Assembly (NCBI GenBank): GCA_946545765.1
Contig: CAMNNS010000049.1
Coordinates: forward strand, 1 to 9,943
Source: an uncultured Bacteroidales bacterium
Lineage (GTDB): Bacteria > Bacteroidota > Bacteroidia > Bacteroidales > UBA932
Direction of reading: 5' to 3'
DNA length: 9,943 nucleotides
In this document: positions 7,921 to 9,943 of the stretch, piece by piece
Layout of the letters: the number at the start of each line of letters is the position of its first letter
Position numbering within the stretch: the stretch's first letter is position 1
The notes under the pieces: generated by a model
What the model was told of the DNA's origin: nothing
The model's database searches: none
What the model saw: only the letters and a program-made list of their open reading frames with translations
Made by a program: the position numbers and the translations under genes

Positions 7921-8115
7921 TTAATAAAGCAAGTTATAAATACCAGTCATTATGTTCTTGAAAGCAAAGTCCATAACCAATATGATAATAGCAAAAATCA
8001 GCGTAGCTAACATTACTATTAAAGCATGGTTTTGGAGCTCTTTCCAAGAAGGCCAGGTCACTTTTTGAGTCAATTCTTTGTATGACTCCCTGATATATGT
8101 ACCAATTTTGCTCAT
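7921..8115 (-). CDS. secE: Preprotein translocase subunit SecE
   Basis: Encodes the small essential subunit that clamps SecY in the SecYEG protein channel of the inner membrane. The product is 64 residues, the short single-span form found in most bacteria outside Gammaproteobacteria. An amphipathic N-terminal helix (about 3-17, YIRESYKELTQ) is followed by the conserved KVTWPSWKEL motif at 18-27. One hydrophobic membrane segment lies at about 32-52 (IVMLATLIFAIIILVMDF). Its place directly before nusG is nearly universal and supports the call. The start is preceded by AATTAATTAGTAA without a Shine-Dalgarno. An 84-bp gap with no recognised promoter separates it from tRNA-Trp. Confidence 0.97.
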   Translation of the reverse strand: MSKIGTYIRESYKELTQKVTWPSWKELQNHALIVMLATLIFAIIILVMDFAFKNIMTGIYNLLY

Positions 8116-8199
8116 TTACTAATTAATTTTTGTGAAAAGCATTGGAAGCAGTTGCCTTTCTTTTTTAAACTCAGAGAATCGTAACCTTTCTCTTTGTTG

Positions 8200-8270
8200 C
8201 AGGGGCTGAGCGAATCGAACGCCCACTGGCGGTTTTGGAGACCGCTGTTCTACCATTAAACTAAGCCCCT
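8200..8270 (-). tRNA. tRNA-Trp (anticodon CCA)
   Basis: The cloverleaf can be folded in full: acceptor AGGGGCT/AGCCCCT with A1-T72, D stem GTTT/GAAC, anticodon stem GCGGT/ACCGC with loop CTCCAAA, and a T arm with the canonical TTCGATT loop. The discriminator base is G73, as expected for bacterial tRNA-Trp. The CCA end is not encoded (the next bases are CAA), so it needs the CCA-adding enzyme. The gene begins only 4 bp after the end of an inverted repeat that follows tuf, so it must be co-transcribed with tuf. Confidence 0.97.
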
Positions 8271-8274
8271 AAAT

Positions 8275-8312
8275 AAATTCCCTGCTCCAAATTTCTGAAG
8301 GTCAGGGAATTT
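8275..8312 (-). terminator. Inverted repeat between tuf and tRNA-Trp: leaky terminator or processing hairpin
   Basis: A perfect 10-bp inverted repeat, AAATTCCCTG (8312-8303 on the minus strand) and CAGGGAATTT (8284-8275), encloses an 18-nt loop. The second arm runs into AATTTATTT and then directly into tRNA-Trp. The T-run is short and partly inside the stem, so termination would be inefficient. Cleavage of the tuf-tRNA transcript is an equally good explanation. Confidence 0.5.
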
Positions 8313-8325
8313 TATTAAAACTATC

Positions 8326-8350
8326 TAATTCCTCAGTTTGATGAGAATTA
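8326..8350 (-). promoter_or_regulatory. Hairpin spanning the tuf stop codon
   Basis: On the minus strand TAATTCTCA (8350-8342), which begins with the tuf stop codon, pairs with TGAGGAATTA (8335-8326) over 9 bp with one bulged G, around a 6-nt loop, TCAAAC. It is not followed by an immediate T-run. It may protect the 3' end of the tuf message or mark processing; the role is inferred. Confidence 0.45.
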
Positions 8351-9547
8351 TTCGTCAAGAAGTTTAGTAACCTGACCGGCACCTACAGTTCTACCACCCT
8401 CACGGATAGCGAATCTCAAACCTTCAGAAATAGCTACTGGGTAGATAAGATCTACAGTAATTGTAACGTTATCACCAGGCATAACCATCTCTCTTCCTTG
8501 TGGTAGGTTAATCTCACCAGTTACATCCAATGTACGGATGAAGAATTGAGGACGATATTTATCTTTGAAAGGAGTGTGACGACCACCCTCTTCTTTCTTA
8601 AGAACGTAAATCTCAGCTTGGAATTTCTTATGAGGAGTTACTGAACCAGGTTTAGCAACAACCATACCTCTCTTAAGATCTTTTTTATCAACACCTCTTA
8701 AAAGAAGACCTACGTTATCACCAGCCTCACCCTCATCAAGAAGTTTACGGAACATCTCAACTCCTGTAACAACTGTTTTCTTAGGCTCATCACCAAGACC
8801 GATAAGCTCAACCTCCTCACCAACTTTGATGATACCAGTCTCAATTCTACCAGTAGCAACTGTACCACGACCAGTAATTGAGAAAATATCTTCTATAGGC
8901 ATTAGGAATGGTTTTTCGTTATCACGAACAGGAAGTGGAATGTACTCATCTACTGCACTCATAAGCTCCATAACTTTCTCAACCCATTGAGGATCTCCGT
9001 TAAGAGCACCAAGTGCAGAACCTTGAATAACAGGAGCGTTGTCACCATCATAGTTATAGAATGAAAGAAGATCTCTTACTTCCATCTCTACAAGGTCTAA
9101 CATCTCTTTGTCATCTACAAGGTCAACTTTATTTAAGAATACAACAATCTTAGGAACGTTTACCTGACGTGCAAGAAGGATATGCTCTCTTGTTTGAGGC
9201 ATAGGACCATCTGTAGCAGCAACAACTAAGATTGCACCATCCATTTGTGCAGCACCTGTAACCATGTTCTTTACATAGTCGGCGTGACCTGGACAGTCAA
9301 CGTGTGCATAGTGACGATTTGCAGTTTGATACTCAATGTGAGCTGAGTTGATTGTAATACCACGCTCTTTCTCCTCTGGAGCATTGTCGATTTGATCAAA
9401 AGACTTGATCTCATCTGCACTAGTAAAACCTTTCTCTGCAAGAACTTTAGAAATTGCAGCAGTTAAGGTAGTTTTACCGTGGTCAACGTGGCCGATAGTA
9501 CCAATGTTAACATGGGGTTTATCCCTCTTAAATACTTCTTTTGCCAT
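8348..9547 (-). CDS. tuf: Translation elongation factor EF-Tu
   Basis: Encodes the GTPase that delivers aminoacyl-tRNA to the ribosomal A site, 399 residues, full length. The G domain shows the P-loop GHVDHGKT (19-26), switch I with RGITIN and T65, DCPGH with catalytic H88 (84-88), and NKVD (139-142). Domains II and III follow, including GRGTVATGRIE and the C-terminal GLRFAIREGGRTVGAGQV. The MPQTREH segment, a site of kirromycin-resistance changes, has the ordinary sequence. The gene follows four tRNAs and precedes tRNA-Trp, the tufB-like arrangement of E. coli. Its 56-bp leader is extremely AT-rich, with an 18-bp palindrome and no Shine-Dalgarno; A is at -3. Confidence 0.99.
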   Translation of the reverse strand: MAKEVFKRDKPHVNIGTIGHVDHGKTTLTAAISKVLAEKGFTSADEIKSFDQIDNAPEEKERGITINSAHIEYQTANRHYAHVDCPGHADYVKNMVTGAAQMDGAILVVAATDGPMPQTREHILLARQVNVPKIVVFLNKVDLVDDKEMLDLVEMEVRDLLSFYNYDGDNAPVIQGSALGALNGDPQWVEKVMELMSAVDEYIPLPVRDNEKPFLMPIEDIFSITGRGTVATGRIETGIIKVGEEVELIGLGDEPKKTVVTGVEMFRKLLDEGEAGDNVGLLLRGVDKKDLKRGMVVAKPGSVTPHKKFQAEIYVLKKEEGGRHTPFKDKYRPQFFIRTLDVTGEINLPQGREMVMPGDNVTITVDLIYPVAISEGLRFAIREGGRTVGAGQVTKLLDE

Positions 9548-9554
9548 AATTTGA

Positions 9555-9572
9555 AAATTAATTAATTAATTT
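9555..9572. repeat. AT-only palindrome in the tuf leader
   Basis: AAATTAATTAATTAATTT is a perfect 18-bp palindrome 7 bp before the tuf start. A shorter AATTAATTA also lies just before secE. It most likely keeps the start region unstructured, as is usual for efficient initiation in Bacteroidota. A protein-binding role is possible but unsupported. Confidence 0.4.
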
Positions 9573-9603
9573 ATATTGATTTTGAATATTCTGTTTTGCG
9601 CAG

Positions 9604-9675
<72 letters not shown>

Positions 9676-9680
9676 CTTAG

Positions 9681-9753
9681 AGCGGAAGACGAGGTTCGAA
9701 CCCGCGACCCTCAGCTTGGAAGGCTGATGCTCTACCAACTGAGCTACTTCCGC
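9681..9753 (-). tRNA. tRNA-Gly (anticodon TCC)
   Basis: It folds as a 73-nt cloverleaf: acceptor GCGGAAG/CTTCCGC, D stem GCTC/GAGC, anticodon stem TCAGC/GCTGA with loop CTTCCAA, and a canonical TTCGAAC T loop on a stem with two G-T wobbles. The discriminator is T73, typical of bacterial tRNA-Gly, and CCA is not encoded. It is separated by 8 bp from tRNA-Tyr and 5 bp from tRNA-Thr(GGT), so all are processed from one precursor. Confidence 0.97.
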
Positions 9754-9761
9754 GTTTTGTG

Positions 9762-9844
9762 TGGAGGGGGAAGGATTCGAACCTCCGAAGGCATAAGCCA
9801 GCAGATTTACAGTCTGCCCCAGTTGGCCACTTTGGTACCCCTCC
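9762..9844 (-). tRNA. tRNA-Tyr (anticodon GTA)
   Basis: It is an 83-nt class II tRNA: acceptor GGAGGGG/CCCCTCC, anticodon stem GCAGA/TCTGC with loop CTGTAAA, and a long variable arm containing the GGC-TTAT-GCC hairpin. The T loop is TTCGAAT, the discriminator A73 is as expected for bacterial tRNA-Tyr, and CCA is not encoded. A 24-bp AT-rich spacer separates it from the upstream tRNA-Thr(TGT). Confidence 0.97.
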
Positions 9845-9868
9845 AAAAAATATAAGAACAATTTTTAG

Positions 9869-9942
9869 AGCCGATGGAGGGATTCGAACCCCCGACCAGC
9901 TGATTACAAATCAGCTGCTCTGGCCAACTGAGCTACATCGGC
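9869..9942 (-). tRNA. tRNA-Thr (anticodon TGT)
   Basis: It folds as a 74-nt cloverleaf: acceptor GCCGATG/CATCGGC, D stem GCTC/GAGC, anticodon stem GCTGA/TCAGC with loop TTTGTAA, a canonical TTCGAAT T loop, and discriminator T73 as in the second Thr gene of the cluster. CCA is not encoded. Only one base of upstream sequence is visible, so the promoter of this cluster lies outside the window. Confidence 0.97.
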
Positions 9943-9943
9943 A

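Noticed and set aside
8151..8191. Near-identical 11-bp direct repeats GTTGCCTTTCT and GTAACCTTTCT, 30 bp apart, before secE
   Set aside because: Nine of eleven bases match, but in a short AT/CT-rich gap this can arise by chance, and no regulator site of this form is known to me.

Overview
The window is a core housekeeping locus of a bacterium, and every real gene lies on the minus strand, so transcription runs from position 9943 towards position 1. In transcription order it holds tRNA-Thr(UGU), tRNA-Tyr(GUA), tRNA-Gly(UCC), tRNA-Thr(GGU), tuf, tRNA-Trp(CCA), secE, nusG, rplK, rplA, rplJ, rplL, rpoB and the first 413 codons of rpoC, which runs off the left edge. The protein sequences point to the phylum Bacteroidota, most likely Bacteroidales. 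RpoB and RpoC have lineage-typical wording such as VDYSARSVIVVGPEL in RpoC and the GTSQLSQFMDQTNPLAEMTHKRR and NYEDAVVLSERIVRED stretches in RpoB. Base composition is AT-rich, most start codons lack a Shine-Dalgarno sequence, and none of the five tRNA genes encodes its CCA end. The genus cannot be fixed by eye.

Region by region: 9604-9942 is a four-tRNA block followed by the EF-Tu gene (8348-9547), the same order as the thrU-tyrU-glyT-thrT-tufB cluster of E. coli. Between tuf and the protein-export/antitermination pair secE-nusG (7355-8115) sits tRNA-Trp, preceded by two inverted repeats. The ribosomal stalk and L1-arm genes rplK, rplA, rplJ and rplL follow with gaps of 7 to 26 bp. A 110-bp gap with a strong intrinsic-terminator-like hairpin separates rplL from rpoB-rpoC, whose own gap is 25 bp.

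The genes supply one linked process: RNA polymerase beta and beta' subunits, the elongation factor NusG that binds polymerase and couples it to ribosomes, ribosomal proteins L1, L10, L11 and L7/L12 that recruit translational GTPases, EF-Tu as one of those GTPases, and tRNAs it delivers. SecE is the small essential translocon subunit carried along with nusG.

I see no mobile element, CRISPR array, defence system or unknown protein family. The points worth a second look are small: a C in place of the near-universal T55 in tRNA-Thr(GGU), a full AGGAGGT Shine-Dalgarno sequence only in front of rplJ, the rplL-rpoB attenuator-like hairpin with a possible partner hairpin, and tandem hairpins between tuf and tRNA-Trp. 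The only gene-free stretches are short (110 bp or less).
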